Both the position numbers and the translations under genes were made by a program. From positions 1-64,000 of the forward strand of contig MU266393.1 in the NCBI GenBank assembly GCA_021014945.1: DNA of 64,000 nt, read 5' to 3'. Numbering within the stretch: the first letter of the stretch is position 1; each line of letters starts with the position of its first letter. Below the pieces are notes generated by a model. It did not search any database, was not told the origin of the DNA, and saw nothing but the letters and a program-made list of their open reading frames with translations. Below are positions 11,101-21,887 of this stretch, piece after piece. The stretch is from Leucogyrophana mollusca. Its lineage: Eukaryota > Basidiomycota > Agaricomycetes > Boletales.

Positions 11101-14100
11101 TATAGTATACGAGGGCTTTCACAGCCTCGCCAGAACCGATGTACTTAGCGTCCATGTTGCACTGCAACAGGAAGATCACGATATCTATAAAACTGTTGAT
11201 TCGAGGATGGAGTCTCTTCAACTTGATGGATTCAGTTTCGGGATCTATCTCGGTGAGGCCACGGGTGCGTCCGTCTATACGCATCCGGCAGTTGTGTTCC
11301 CCACGTACTTCCCCGTTCCTAAGATGTTTGTAGCAAGTGTCTGTATGGACGTGCCAGTTGCACTCAACAGCCAACCTTTTGACAAATTTACGAAACTCGT
11401 ATGCGAAAGATTCCTCGTCTAAATCAGAAACCTGAGGAGGGGTATCCAATCGAGGGTCGCTTTTGTGCTGTTCGCATTTGGGTTTTTCCATATCCTCTGG
11501 TCGGTCTTCACGCCTAACTTCAGTTTGACCTGGTAAGTGGCAACTTATAATATCCTCCATCCAGTCAAACATTCATTGTTTAAAGACTGGATCTGTACGC
11601 ATTTTGTCACGCAAAGATTGTGGACTTGGATTGCCTGCAATCCATAGCAACATATGGCAGTGTAAAGTACCTCTTCCTTGTGCTTCGACGGTACTGTAAT
11701 ACCCCTTGCACAAACCCAATAACCCAGGTCCTCGTCCCCACCTCACTAATATGTGCAAGAACACTTTAATCTGTAGGTCGAAGGCAATAGCAGCCGCCCC
11801 AGGATTAGATGCAACGAATTTGGCTCTGTCAAATGCAGTCATATTTTGCCAGCTTCCTGTATCCACACCGCCTACCGTTGCTAGCAGTGAGCTCGTCAAA
11901 TCATGGGGATTCAGCGTGACAAATAAAGCAGGCGTACAAAGTTTCCGCATTAGCGCACGTATCTCGTTTCAACGGGACAATTTGTATCCTGCACTGCCTC
12001 TTAGGTGTGTCACCGCTGTGTTTAGTCGCCAAAGTATTTTGATGGCCCGCTTTTCTTGTCGAGTACTCGTTTTTGCGTGAGGATCGGACGTCCACTTATT
12101 AGCGAGCTCAGTTAGCGTTGGCGCGACCGCTTTCAATTCTTTCACAACATCCGCCTGCGTGGATTTTTTAACGCGAAAGGTGGTATTCAGACTGACCTCT
12201 TTTTTCTGTATCATATTCCAACATATGAATGCAAAGGACGGATCAGCCTGAAAGACAGAATTGTCTTGCTTCAATACGGCCTTTACGTGAGACTCGAAAG
12301 ACATTGATTGATTTCGCGTCCGTCCTGGGTGATGGAAACTGCCTATATTCCAAGGGTCTAAGTGCGGGAACAGCATAGTAAGCAAACCCGGTTCCTTGTC
12401 AGAAAGGAACTGGTTACCTGTGCGAGTTGCCAGAAACGGCTTATGGTCAAGAGCTGCAGCCAACGCATGTAACTTCATCGACTCCCTACTTGATGGCGAG
12501 TGATCACCATTGGTGTAGCCAACATTGTCCATCACAAGTTCTCCTGAGTCCACATTGCAAGCGGATATATCACATCCCGCAGAATCTTCCGTCTGTCCCT
12601 GAGAATCGGCAGCGGCTAAGTGGCATATTTCAACTGCGCGTAGGAGCGATGTGTCTAAGTCGTTATCTTCTTCAGCAAACAAGTCGTCCATGTGTGCTTG
12701 GCTATACCGTACCCCAGCGGATTGGTACGACGAGTTGTTCTCCATCAGGAATTCGATGAGGGTTTTGACAATTGACTTTGTGACCAGAACGGGTTTCGTC
12801 TTCATTAACATTTCCCGCGTCGGAACCGCATTTGAGCCTGTAAATAGAACACTCATAGAGTCACGGATTTCATCCCGGCCAGGCGGTAAAAGTTCTCTAA
12901 GTTGAACAGATTCTTGCGGCAGTATGGCCACGTTGCCTTTATTGTAGCGTTGAGAAGTGTCCTCTGGCATACGAGTCGCTACACTGCATTTGTGACTATA
13001 ATGATGAGTGATTCTCGAGGAACGGCAACGAGCCACTAACATTAGATTGAAAGGAGACGCACGTTCTAAAGCATCTCAAACTTCTGGAGGTAAACGTTCG
13101 TGGCCATAGTACAGGAAATTAGCAAGGGTGTGCTTGGGTTGACGTGGATGCTTACTGAGCAGCGCAATGTGGCAGTCGCTGCACATCTTAATGTCCGAAA
13201 GCGCATCAGTGCACATCATGCCCTTCGGATCGAGAATAGTGTCCTTGTACAACGACAGGTCGTATGACCGCGGCAATGTGCAGTAGGGAAGGCAATTGTT
13301 TTGTAATAATTCTAGGGGAAATCATTCTGGCGCTACAAGTTCGAGGAACAGTTCCGCTACGTTCTGGCCACAAGGAGCACATACTCCGCGCCGTTGGGCA
13401 TTAGCATTCATATCGCACTGCCATTCGCGAATATACTCACATTTACTGCGAAAGCTATGCATAATCGGGAAATCCGCATCGTCATCTTCGTTGGTGTTGG
13501 CGTCGGCCATTCACGCGCTGCAGTCATCATCATTATTATTCTGCATTTGTTCCTCTTGTAATGCGTTGACTTTGACTCTGGATTGTTGCTTCAGTTGACG
13601 TTTGCGTTCTAGCAAACGGGCTTTGCCAACGTCACGCTGAACTGGTGGAGGAAATTCAATGTTCCTAGCATCTCGTCTATTTCTCAGTAGAGTTTTGAAT
13701 AGATATGTCGTACCCACACAAACCTCATTACAATTGTGTAAATGAAGGTCATCTTGAATACGGCTTTTATCATCGTCTTTCTGAACCGACACGTTATGGG
13801 CCCGAGCGATAAGAACTAATTGAGTTCTACTCAAAAACGGGAACCCTTCGATAAGGTACCATACAGACCATATGTTGACAGGCAAACGTCTCCCGTAAGG
13901 AAGTACGGATGCGGGATGAACAGCAGTGTGGATAATAGACTCGAATTCGAACAACTCTCTCAGCAAGCATGTGGTCACGAAGTGCAATGTATCTCCTATT
14001 AGGGATACGTCCAATACGACTATTGGAAGCGGACCTAAAGATTATTTGTAAGGATACGTCTCCCGGATATTTTCCAAATGAGAACTTACCAGTAGCATTC

Positions 14101-14114
14101 TGTCCGCTGGTCAT
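8102..14114 (-). mobile_element. Helitron (rolling-circle DNA transposon), coding core
   Basis: The interval spans the complete Rep/helicase gene of a Helitron, transcribed leftward. It carries both diagnostic modules: an HUH-type replication initiator and a Pif1-like SF1 helicase. Helitrons have no target-site duplication and end 5'-TC...CTRR-3' with a hairpin near the 3' end. I could not identify either terminus by eye, so the true element is larger than the coordinates given. The left (3') end is a puzzle because a plus-strand gene ends 24 nt beyond the helicase stop. Confidence 0.85.
8102..14114 (-). pseudogene. Helitron Rep/Pif1-like helicase, interrupted by in-frame TGA codons
   Basis: Exon 1 (14114-14090) encodes MTSGQNAT. 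A 55-nt intron (14089-14035, GTAAGT...TTTAG) leads into exon 2, which stays in one frame to a TAG at 8104-8102; the spliced frame is exactly 1,986 codons. Modules in order: Cys-containing N-terminal region with ALAN-type block (around 13.3-13.0 kb), Rep domain with FVTLNPHD and the HUH motif LHCHMLLW (His about codons 800 and 802), catalytic-tyrosine motif YYISEYVTK (about 11.1 kb), helicase Walker A GIGGSGKSH (Lys about codon 1513), motif II DEVS, motif III AGDMGQLRP and a FTDYIVQG motif V. Eight in-frame stops, all TGA, lie at codons about 183, 246, 328, 697, 829, 1379, 1381 and 1526 (lowest bases 13511, 13322, 13076, 11969, 11573, 9923, 9917, 9482). There are no frameshifts. The element is recognisable and recently intact but cannot make full-length protein under the standard code. 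Confidence 0.9.
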
Positions 14115-14613
14115 TTAGAAACTTGTATCATAAAAAAGGCGAAAAGTACGGTGGGTGTGAGTGAGGACGAAGGAGACTACGGAGGAGTCGAAGCGAAGGT
14201 GGATCGAAAGGAACTGCGGATGAGATAGCGGAAGACAGTGAGAATATTTTACTAAATGGGGCGACCGGTCCGGCACGACTCAAACGACCGATTTTGTGGT
14301 TTTAGACCTGGAGCCCATTCGGGTCCAGGAATTCGGGTCCAGGAATATTGCTCATACAGCAATGGTCGTTGTTTTGCGGCCAAGTCCAACTTCTGTCAGT
14401 CGAGATAGCTGAATTTTTTTAAGTCCCACTTGGCAGGTGGTTCGACATCCTCCAGCGCAACTTTGGTATGTACCAGCCATTTCACAATGAAGCGCAGCGA
14501 AGTTCGATACGCTGGTATTGAGCCTAACCCATCCCAAACAGAGTGCCGGCAACGTAAATACTTGGGGGGGCCTTGCTACGAGAATAACTGCCCCTCAACA
14601 TAGGCTACAACCG
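14115..14613. other. Intergenic region between Helitron gene and spindle-pole gene
   Basis: No gene is visible here. The region should contain the Helitron promoter and its 5' terminus, but I could not recognise a TC-start boundary. It includes a perfect 14-bp tandem duplication (14317-14344). Confidence 0.5.
14317..14344. repeat. 14-bp perfect tandem repeat x 2
   Basis: The unit attcgggtccagga occurs twice back to back. It sits upstream of the Helitron start codon and downstream of the neighbouring gene's stop, so it could lie at or near the element boundary. Function unknown. Confidence 0.8.
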
Positions 14614-17600
14614 CTAGATCATGGAAGTAGGCTGATCAGGCGAGCCGGGTAGTGGTTTGTCTTCGAACTTAAGCAAATCGTATAAAGATGCGATTTGATT
14701 ACCCTTGGAAAGTCGTGAATCAGAACATTGTATGTATGCTTATGCAAACAAACGTGCTCACCTTGCGCTCTATCACGTCAATCACGTCTCGAAGATGTTG
14801 TGCAACAATATTCCTCTTCGCCACAGTGGTAGTGGAACTCATTATCTTGTACTCTTCCGCTAGCTCACAGTATATCCTACAGGACAAATGGTGGTCAGAC
14901 TGGGGCCGATGCCTTGTTGTGCAGCATACCCTTTGTAATGCGTGAAGTCGTCTTCCAGCTCTCTCAGAACTCTAGCCAGAACCGTTTGAGGAGGTGGCCT
15001 GTCGCCCTTGAAGATCGCCTCAAATGGGTCTCCTGGGTGGCTCAGTGCCGGGATGGCGTCCTTGTCCTTACACTTGGCACCAGTTCTACTAGATTCTGGG
15101 TTAGCTCCGATGTCAAAAAGTCCCCCACGGAATCCTTCGTCGTCACTACCGTCGTTCACGCTCGGGAGATGCGCGGCGTCATGCTTTACGGAGGAAGCAC
15201 CTCTTTGAAATTGGTGCTGGATTGATGGAACTCGGTTTGAACGGGGGCGCCGCCTGTGACAAACGGTACAAGTCTTCGAATTGTGTTCTGGTGCCGAGAA
15301 AAACAGTCGTTCCAAGCGGCCGGCGCGTATCCGAGGGAACGGAGTAGCCGGGTCCCCTTGATCGCGCAACTGGCGCTGCTGAGCCTCAGAATCCTCCACA
15401 GGGCCACTGACGCTGGGTCTAGGGTCCGATCGTCGTACAGACTGATGAGGAGAGTCAACATGACCTTCAAGCTGCGTCGGCTGCGGGGTTCCAGCTCGTT
15501 GGACCGCTGAACGCGTGGAACTTGATGATGAGCGATCAGAGCGTCGCTCATCAAGCTCTACAGATATTCGTTCCAGCTCGTCCTCGTTCACAAAGCGGCG
15601 CATGCTAGGAGTAAGGGAATTGATAGTTTCCTGGGTGTGAATGTGTGATGCACTCGCGTTTCTGAGGATTGATCGAGGTGTATGTGTTGGCTGCGGAGGT
15701 ATTGGGCGCACTCGCTCGGGTTCCTCTTCGCTAGAGGGAGATTCGTCATCAGGTTCGTCGTCGGCTTCTGCACACGGCTCTCCCGCTGGCAGTTCTATCT
15801 CCCCTAAAGATAGATGTTCCCTGACTTGACGCCTCTCGTTCAGGCCCTCTTCCACGACCCCACGCAGCACTTCGATTTCGCCAGCGAGCCGTTCCACCTC
15901 TGCTCGGAGCTGAAGAATTTCCTGTGACTTCTCAGATAGCATCTGGACATCTGACTCCCGGAGGGAACGGAGGGTGTTTAACATTTGCTGCTGCGACGAT
16001 AAATCGGACGTGACTCGTGCAAGATGGGACCGTAAAGTGACAATCAAGGATTCCAGAGCTATGAATAGTCAGTACGTGGCTCAGATAGCATGAAGGTAAA
16101 CTGAGTGCACCTTTCTTCTCCTCGACAACCTCAAGATACCTGGCCGTTTTCTCCGGCTCCCGGGATTTCTTCTTCTTGCCTTCGAGGCGAGTATACGAGG
16201 GTCCTGCGCTGCGATCACGCAGGTCGGTCAATTCTTGACTCTCCATCACTCGTGTGCGCTCCCTAACGACGTCTCTCTTACACTGTTCAAGTTCGAACTC
16301 TAGTTCTCGAACCCGACGCCTCGCAATACCGTTCTCTGACTCAAGATGCGCAAGCTTTGAATGCAACGCGTTGAGAGAGGCAACCAGGCGAACTGTAGAG
16401 GGAAGAATATGAAGTGCGGTAAGATTCAAGACGTCGATCAGCTGCTCACTTTCAACCTCTTTCTGGCCGACACCGAAACGTAGAGAGGGTCTATCCACGC
16501 TCGGTTTTGCGGGCGAGATAACTGCACTCGTCAACCCCGTAACGTCGGGCAGATGCACCTTATCTTTGGGCAACTTTGTGGCTGATTGACCAATGCCACC
16601 GGCATCGAACCCGGACTCAACATCACTGCGGTTAACGATATTATGCAGCGGATGTCTTCTCGATTTGTTTGGGGGCTGACGATTCGCGCTCGATGTGCTT
16701 GACTTGCGTGCTGTCGAGGCATCAGCCATGCCACCATCGCCCTGCCAAAGACTTTGCTCCTCCTGCACGTCCCTTGCCAAACTTCGTGCCATTTTAGTGA
16801 ACTTTGACCCGGCAGAAGACGGAGTTGGTGGCTGCACATGCAACACGGGCTGATAAGAAGCGGGCTGCGGAGTGTTGCGACGAAGTGAAGTAGCATCAGG
16901 GTCGAAAGATACGGTGGACATTTTGCGCGGTTTGGGAGTGAGGGTCTTTTTCGAACTACTGGCCACGCGCTGGGGTGAATGTGACGGATATCCTTGTGGA
17001 TCGAAGTTGTCAGAAACCGCCCGGTGGGAGAGGCGAGCCGGAACATTTCGAGGCCTTCTGGGAGAGAAGCCGACGCGCTGCAGGGTATCGGATAATTTTG
17101 GACGAGAAATATCATGAGACCTGTCGGATTCTGACTCGCTGCAGGAATCTTTTGAGCCGACTGGAGAGCGCAGTCGAGCGGCAAGAGACACAACAGATCG
17201 ATCAATGTCCCCAGGACTATCGATTATAGGAGGCTCGAACGAGGCAGATTTTCCAAGCTAAAAAAGAGAGTTGATGCATGACAAATGAGCGAACAACGCT
17301 TGGCACTTACCTGCCGAGACTTCGAATGGTAGTACGAATCCATGACGCTCAGCTTACTGTCCATTCCCGCTATAATCTCCTGGAGCGGACGGTCAGGATC
17401 ATATTCTGCGCCACTGAGACTGACGTCTCTCCTGGCTCCTCTGCCACCGAGGCCAGCGCTTAGTGTCAGCCCGCTAGCGTGATGTGCAGCAGTGGACATC
17501 GTCTCCGCGCCGTATGGGTTGATTCCTTCATCGTCATGGTAAGACCAAGCATGCATGTGACTCTGACCCTCGGCATCAAAATTTTCTCGGGAAGGGCCCT

Positions 17601-17805
17601 CAAACGAAGCAAAGCCTGAGAACGAAGGGGCGGAGCCATGTCTACCATATTCGACAGATTCGTTGTCGTAGTCGGGCTCATCTGGGGCAGATGAGAGATG
17701 CAAGGAGATATCAGTATGCTGGAGGTTGTTTTCTAGCTGGATACGATGGTGTTCGAGCTCGTCGCCAGGTATACTGAACTCATAGTTAGACGACCGTCTG
17801 GCCAT
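14614..17805 (-). CDS. Cep57/Ppc89-like spindle pole body coiled-coil protein
   Basis: Five exons: 17805-17311, 17257-16111, 16058-14930, 14876-14762 and 14703-14614; all four introns are 52-58 nt with GT...AG ends and keep frame. The start MARRSSNYEFS is the last ATG before the coiled-coil-free, Ser-rich N-terminus. A central coiled coil covers LNALHSKLAHLESENG onward and continues over exon 3. The C-terminus has a Cys pair (CTVCHRR) and then the segment VLARVLRELEDDFTHYK...HLRDVIDVIERKGNQIASLYDLL, which matches the C-terminal microtubule-binding region of Cep57-type proteins. In fission yeast the related Ppc89 anchors spindle pole body components and the septation network. The gene shares a 260-bp divergent promoter region with BMS1. 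The family assignment rests on the C-terminal pattern; the exact orthologue is an inference. Confidence 0.72.
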
Positions 17806-18065
17806 GAGGTGTCGCAAAATAACGCAAGAAGAAGTATGAGATGGAAAAGATGGAAAAGATATACAGGGCGTGCAGAGAAGAAGAGAACAAGGTCGACACT
17901 TCGGTGGCAGAACAAACCAAACACGACCAGACGCGTCAGTCACATGATGGCGTACTGTCTTTTGGGGGGTCGCCTCCACAAAGAGGGGGCCACACCAAAT
18001 ATCCAGATTTGGATGTCAGCGATCAAAGCTTTTTCGTGCGAGTCTTTCGGCATTCACAGACAGAC
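17806..18065. promoter_or_regulatory. Divergent promoter region, Cep57-like / BMS1
   Basis: Only 260 bp separate the two start codons, which point away from each other, so both core promoters must lie here. No TATA element stands out. The minus-strand frame stays open upstream of its ATG, but that extension would run into this promoter and lacks conserved sequence. Confidence 0.6.
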
Positions 18066-21000
18066 ATGGAGAACCATATACACAAGGCTCACAGACCCGC
18101 GCAGTCTGGGAGTAAAGCCGAGAAGAAGGGTAAGGGGAAGCAGCAACAGGCCTTCAATGAAAAGGTACAGTGCTGTGAAATGCACACAGAGCAACTTATA
18201 ACCACTGTCTCCTCAGGCCTTCGCACCTAAATCTGGTCGGCGTGCAGAACGTCAAGGACGGCGGAACGTCGAGCGGGATCAGACACGTCTCCATGTACCA
18301 TTGGTCAATCGCACTCCTGATGATGAACCTCCCCCGGTCATTGTAGCCATTGTTGGCCCCCCAGGAGTCGGGAAGACTACGTTGCTCAAAAGCCTAGTCA
18401 GGCGCTATGCCAAGCAGACACTGCACGAAGTAAAGGGACCTGTGACCGTCATCAGCGGAAAAAGGCGAAGGCTGACATTCATCGAGTGCAATAACGATCT
18501 CAACTCCATGATTGACATCGGGAAAGTTGCCGACCTAGTCCTTCTCATGATCGACGGGTCCTACGGCTTTGAGATGGTGCGCCCGCATTCGGCTTTCCCC
18601 AAACGCTCACTGACAGCGGTGCAGGAAACGTTTGAGTTTCTCAACATCCTCCAATCTCACGGCTTCCCAAAAGTCATCGGTGTTCTCTCGCATCTTGACC
18701 TGATCAAAAAGCAAGCCACGTTAAGTGCAACAAAGAAGGCCCTCAAGAAGCGATTCTGGACCGAGATATACCAAGGCGCCAAGCTCTTCTATCTTTCAGG
18801 TGTTCTCAATGGGCGTTATCCCGACACCGAAATCCTGAACCTCTCCCGCTTCATCAGTGTAATGAAATTCCGCCCCCTAGTGTTCCGTAACAGCCACCCC
18901 TACCTTCTTGCCGATCGACTCGAGGACCTCACACCGCGCGAAATCATCCGAGCGTCCAAGGGCAAGTGCGACCGAACTGTGACGCTCTACGGGTACCTGC
19001 GAGGGACCAACTTACGCCTGAGCACGAAGGTCCATGTCCCTGGTGTTGGTGACATGGATATTAAGAGTATCACAATACTTGGCGATCCCTGTCCCCTCCC
19101 TGATGCCGACGCGGAGAAGAGAAGAAAGCTCAGCGAAAAGAAAAAGCTTCTCGTGCATGCCCCGATGAGCGACGTGGGAGGTGTTGTGTATGACAAGGAT
19201 GCCGTTTGGGTCAATGTACCAGGGAGCTTCACTCGCGGAAATACGGATGGTAGGTTCCTCACACGATAACGAACTTATTTTTAATGTTGTATCGTAGTTT
19301 ATCAGGGTGAAGGCGAACAAATGGTGATGGATCTCCAAGACGTCGACGCCACACTTGAAGATACGGTTGCGCGCCGTCAAATACGACTGCTTGGATCATC
19401 TTCCAATCATCTGACCGTAGATGCTCCTGGGATTCTATCAGGCGACGAGGACGAGGACCAAGGGTCAGGAATGGACGATGATGGTGTGGGCGATGAGGCA
19501 GAATCCGAGGAGGGCGGGGAGGAAGATAATTTAAGCGAAGATGGGGACGAAAGTCCAAACGATGACCTCCCAGGAATTACAGATCGTGGGCGGTTCGGTC
19601 TGCGGATGGTCTCGCGACCCACACACAACCTAGCTTCCACCTCAGAACATAAAGGCGGACGTGTCGAATACGCTGATAGCGATTCGGACATCGGACATCT
19701 TGACCAAGATGATTGGGAAGGAGGAGTTATGTACCCCGACGGCGACAATGCCCAGGATATTCCCAGTGATGATGAGGAGTCTGATGGAGCACCGGCGTGG
19801 AAGGCCGGGCTCGCTGCTAAAGCCGAAGCATCTTTTGAAAATAGCTCTAGGCGAAGATCACGGAAAGACTGGATCTCACTCATCTACTCCAGCGCATTGA
19901 CCCCAGAGCAGATCGCTCAGGGAGATTCGAACGCCTCCCACGAAATTTCGTCAGACGACGCGGATGACGACTTCTTCCGCATCCGCCCTGCAACGCTTGT
20001 GAACGGCGATGATCTGGATATGACAAAAGAACTCGTGTCGCCTGACAGCCTGAAGGAATGGGAAGATGAAGCTTTACTAGACTCGATACGGGCACTTTTC
20101 ATCACCGGGGAGCAGGCCGCGCCGGAAAAAGACACCGCCGAGGAGAACGAATACGAGGATTCGGCAGGTGGTGACTTTGAGGATCTCGAGGCGGAGCCTA
20201 GCCAGCCTCCAGCAGTAGAGGATCCCGAGGCCAAACGCACAGCAGATCTCGCCGCTAAGAAGGAGCTTCTCAAGCGCAAATTTGATGAACAATACGATGA
20301 TCCCGAAGACGCAAAGATAGATTTCTACGACGAGAAGAAGGAAGAGATCAACCGACAGCTACAATTGAACCGTGCTGAATTCGAGGGCATCCATGCAGAG
20401 GCGCGCGCGCTCGTAGAAGGATATCGCCCAGGCTCGTACGTCCGCATTGAACTGTCAAACGTTCCTTGCGAGATGATTGAAAATTTCGACCCGTCCTATC
20501 CAATCATTCTCGGTGGCCTGCTTCCAGCCGAAGAGCGCTTCGGGTACATTCAAGTTCGTATAAAACGACATCGATGGTTCGCCAAGACGCTCAAAACGAA
20601 TGACCCCCTCATCTTCTCCCTCGGTTGGCGTCGCTTCCAGAGCGTGCCGATATACTCCCTAGATGACCACTCCATCCGAATGCGCATGCTAAAGTATACA
20701 CCAGAGCATATGCATTGTTACGCCACCTTCTACGGTCCCGTGGCACTGCCCAACTCAGGTTTTTGCGCTTTCAACTCTTTGAACGGGGAAACTACCGCGT
20801 TCAGAGTGTCAGCAACCGGCGTCGTGCTGGACATTGATCGGTCCGCCAAGATAGTCAAGAAAATCAAGCTGACCGGAGTACCGTTCAAGATCTACAAGAA
20901 CACAGCTTTTATCAAAGACATGTTTAATAGCGCCCTCGAGGTTGCCAAGTTTGAAGGCGCAAATGTCAAGACAGTGTCTGGCATTAGAGGGCAGGTCAAG

Positions 21001-21678
21001 AAGGCACTGACTAAGCCAGATGGCGCTTTCCGGGCTACCTTCGAAGATAAAGTGCTAATGAGTGGTGAGTAACTCCTGCGTCGCATACCTGATCAGTTAA
21101 TCACGCGACGAGTAGACATAATCTTCTTGCGGGCGTGGTATTCAATCCAGCCGCGCAAATACTATAACCCTGTCACATCGCTACTGTTGTCCGACAAGGC
21201 TCATTGGGCTGGGATGCGCCTGACAGGCCAAGTTCGGAGAGAGGAAGGTTTGAAGACTCCGCTGAACGTCAATTCGCACTACAGACCTGTGGAGCGTTCT
21301 GCTCGTCGCTTCAACACATTGAAAGTTCCCAAGAAACTTCAGGCGGCTCTACCCTACGCGTCAAAACCGAAGCTGATGAAGCCTCAAGGCCGACGGACGT
21401 ACATCCAGAAAAGGGCAGTCGTGCTGGAGCCGGAAGAGAAGAAAGCTATAGCGCTCCTCCAACAAATCAGGGCCCTGCGTAAAGACCAGCTCGCCAGGAG
21501 GAAGGAGAAACAGCATGAAAGGAAAGAAGTCCACCGGAAGAAAGTCGAAAAAGAGGAAGCCAATAAGGACGAGAAAGAGAAGGAAAAGCGCAAGGACTAT
21601 ATGCGGGCCGCTGGAATGAAAAGTAAGCGAGAGGCAGACCTAGAGGAAGGTAGGTCCAGAAAGAAGAGACGGACTTGA
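18066..21678 (+). CDS. BMS1: Ribosome biogenesis GTPase Bms1
   Basis: Five exons: 18066-18164, 18217-18576, 18625-19249, 19298-21064 and 21116-21678. The protein begins with the basic MENHIHKAHRP tract, followed by the GTPase domain with P-loop GPPGVGKTT and an LSHLDLI segment, then the AARP2CN region, a long acidic linker (DEDEDQGSG, EEGGEEDN and others), and the conserved C-terminal domain (FLRAWYSIQP, LRLTGQVRRE-type block) ending in a Lys-rich coiled tail. Bms1 acts in the nucleolus in the small-subunit processome, binding Rcl1 and U3 and promoting early 18S pre-rRNA cleavage. The 48-nt intron at 18577-18624 splits GFEM from ETFEFLN, is a multiple of three and has no stop, so its retention would insert 16 residues. 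Gene completeness and length fit the family. Confidence 0.95.
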
Positions 21679-21887
21679 CTCTTCAGTGAGTAGTTAGGTA
21701 GATATGTCGAAAGCTGGGGAGCCCAACTTGAATAATAAGTTACCTGAGTCGTGACTGTGACATGACTCTCGAGACCCTGCTCTGCGTCACGCGAAGAAGC
21801 GCGTGTCGGAATCGCATTCGTGACCGCACCAAGAGGGACCCCGCAGCGTGCAGTTAATCTACCTGTCGTTCTCTTTCTCTCATTATC

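Noticed and set aside
8102..14114. TGA read as a sense codon (recoding) in the Helitron gene
   Set aside because: Host genes in the same window end in TGA (for example DUG2 and the RasGEF), and their coding regions have no internal TGA. Decay by C-to-T change is simpler.
17806..17979. N-terminal extension of the Cep57-like gene
   Set aside because: The frame is open upstream of the chosen ATG but would occupy the short divergent promoter shared with BMS1 and shows no conserved sequence.
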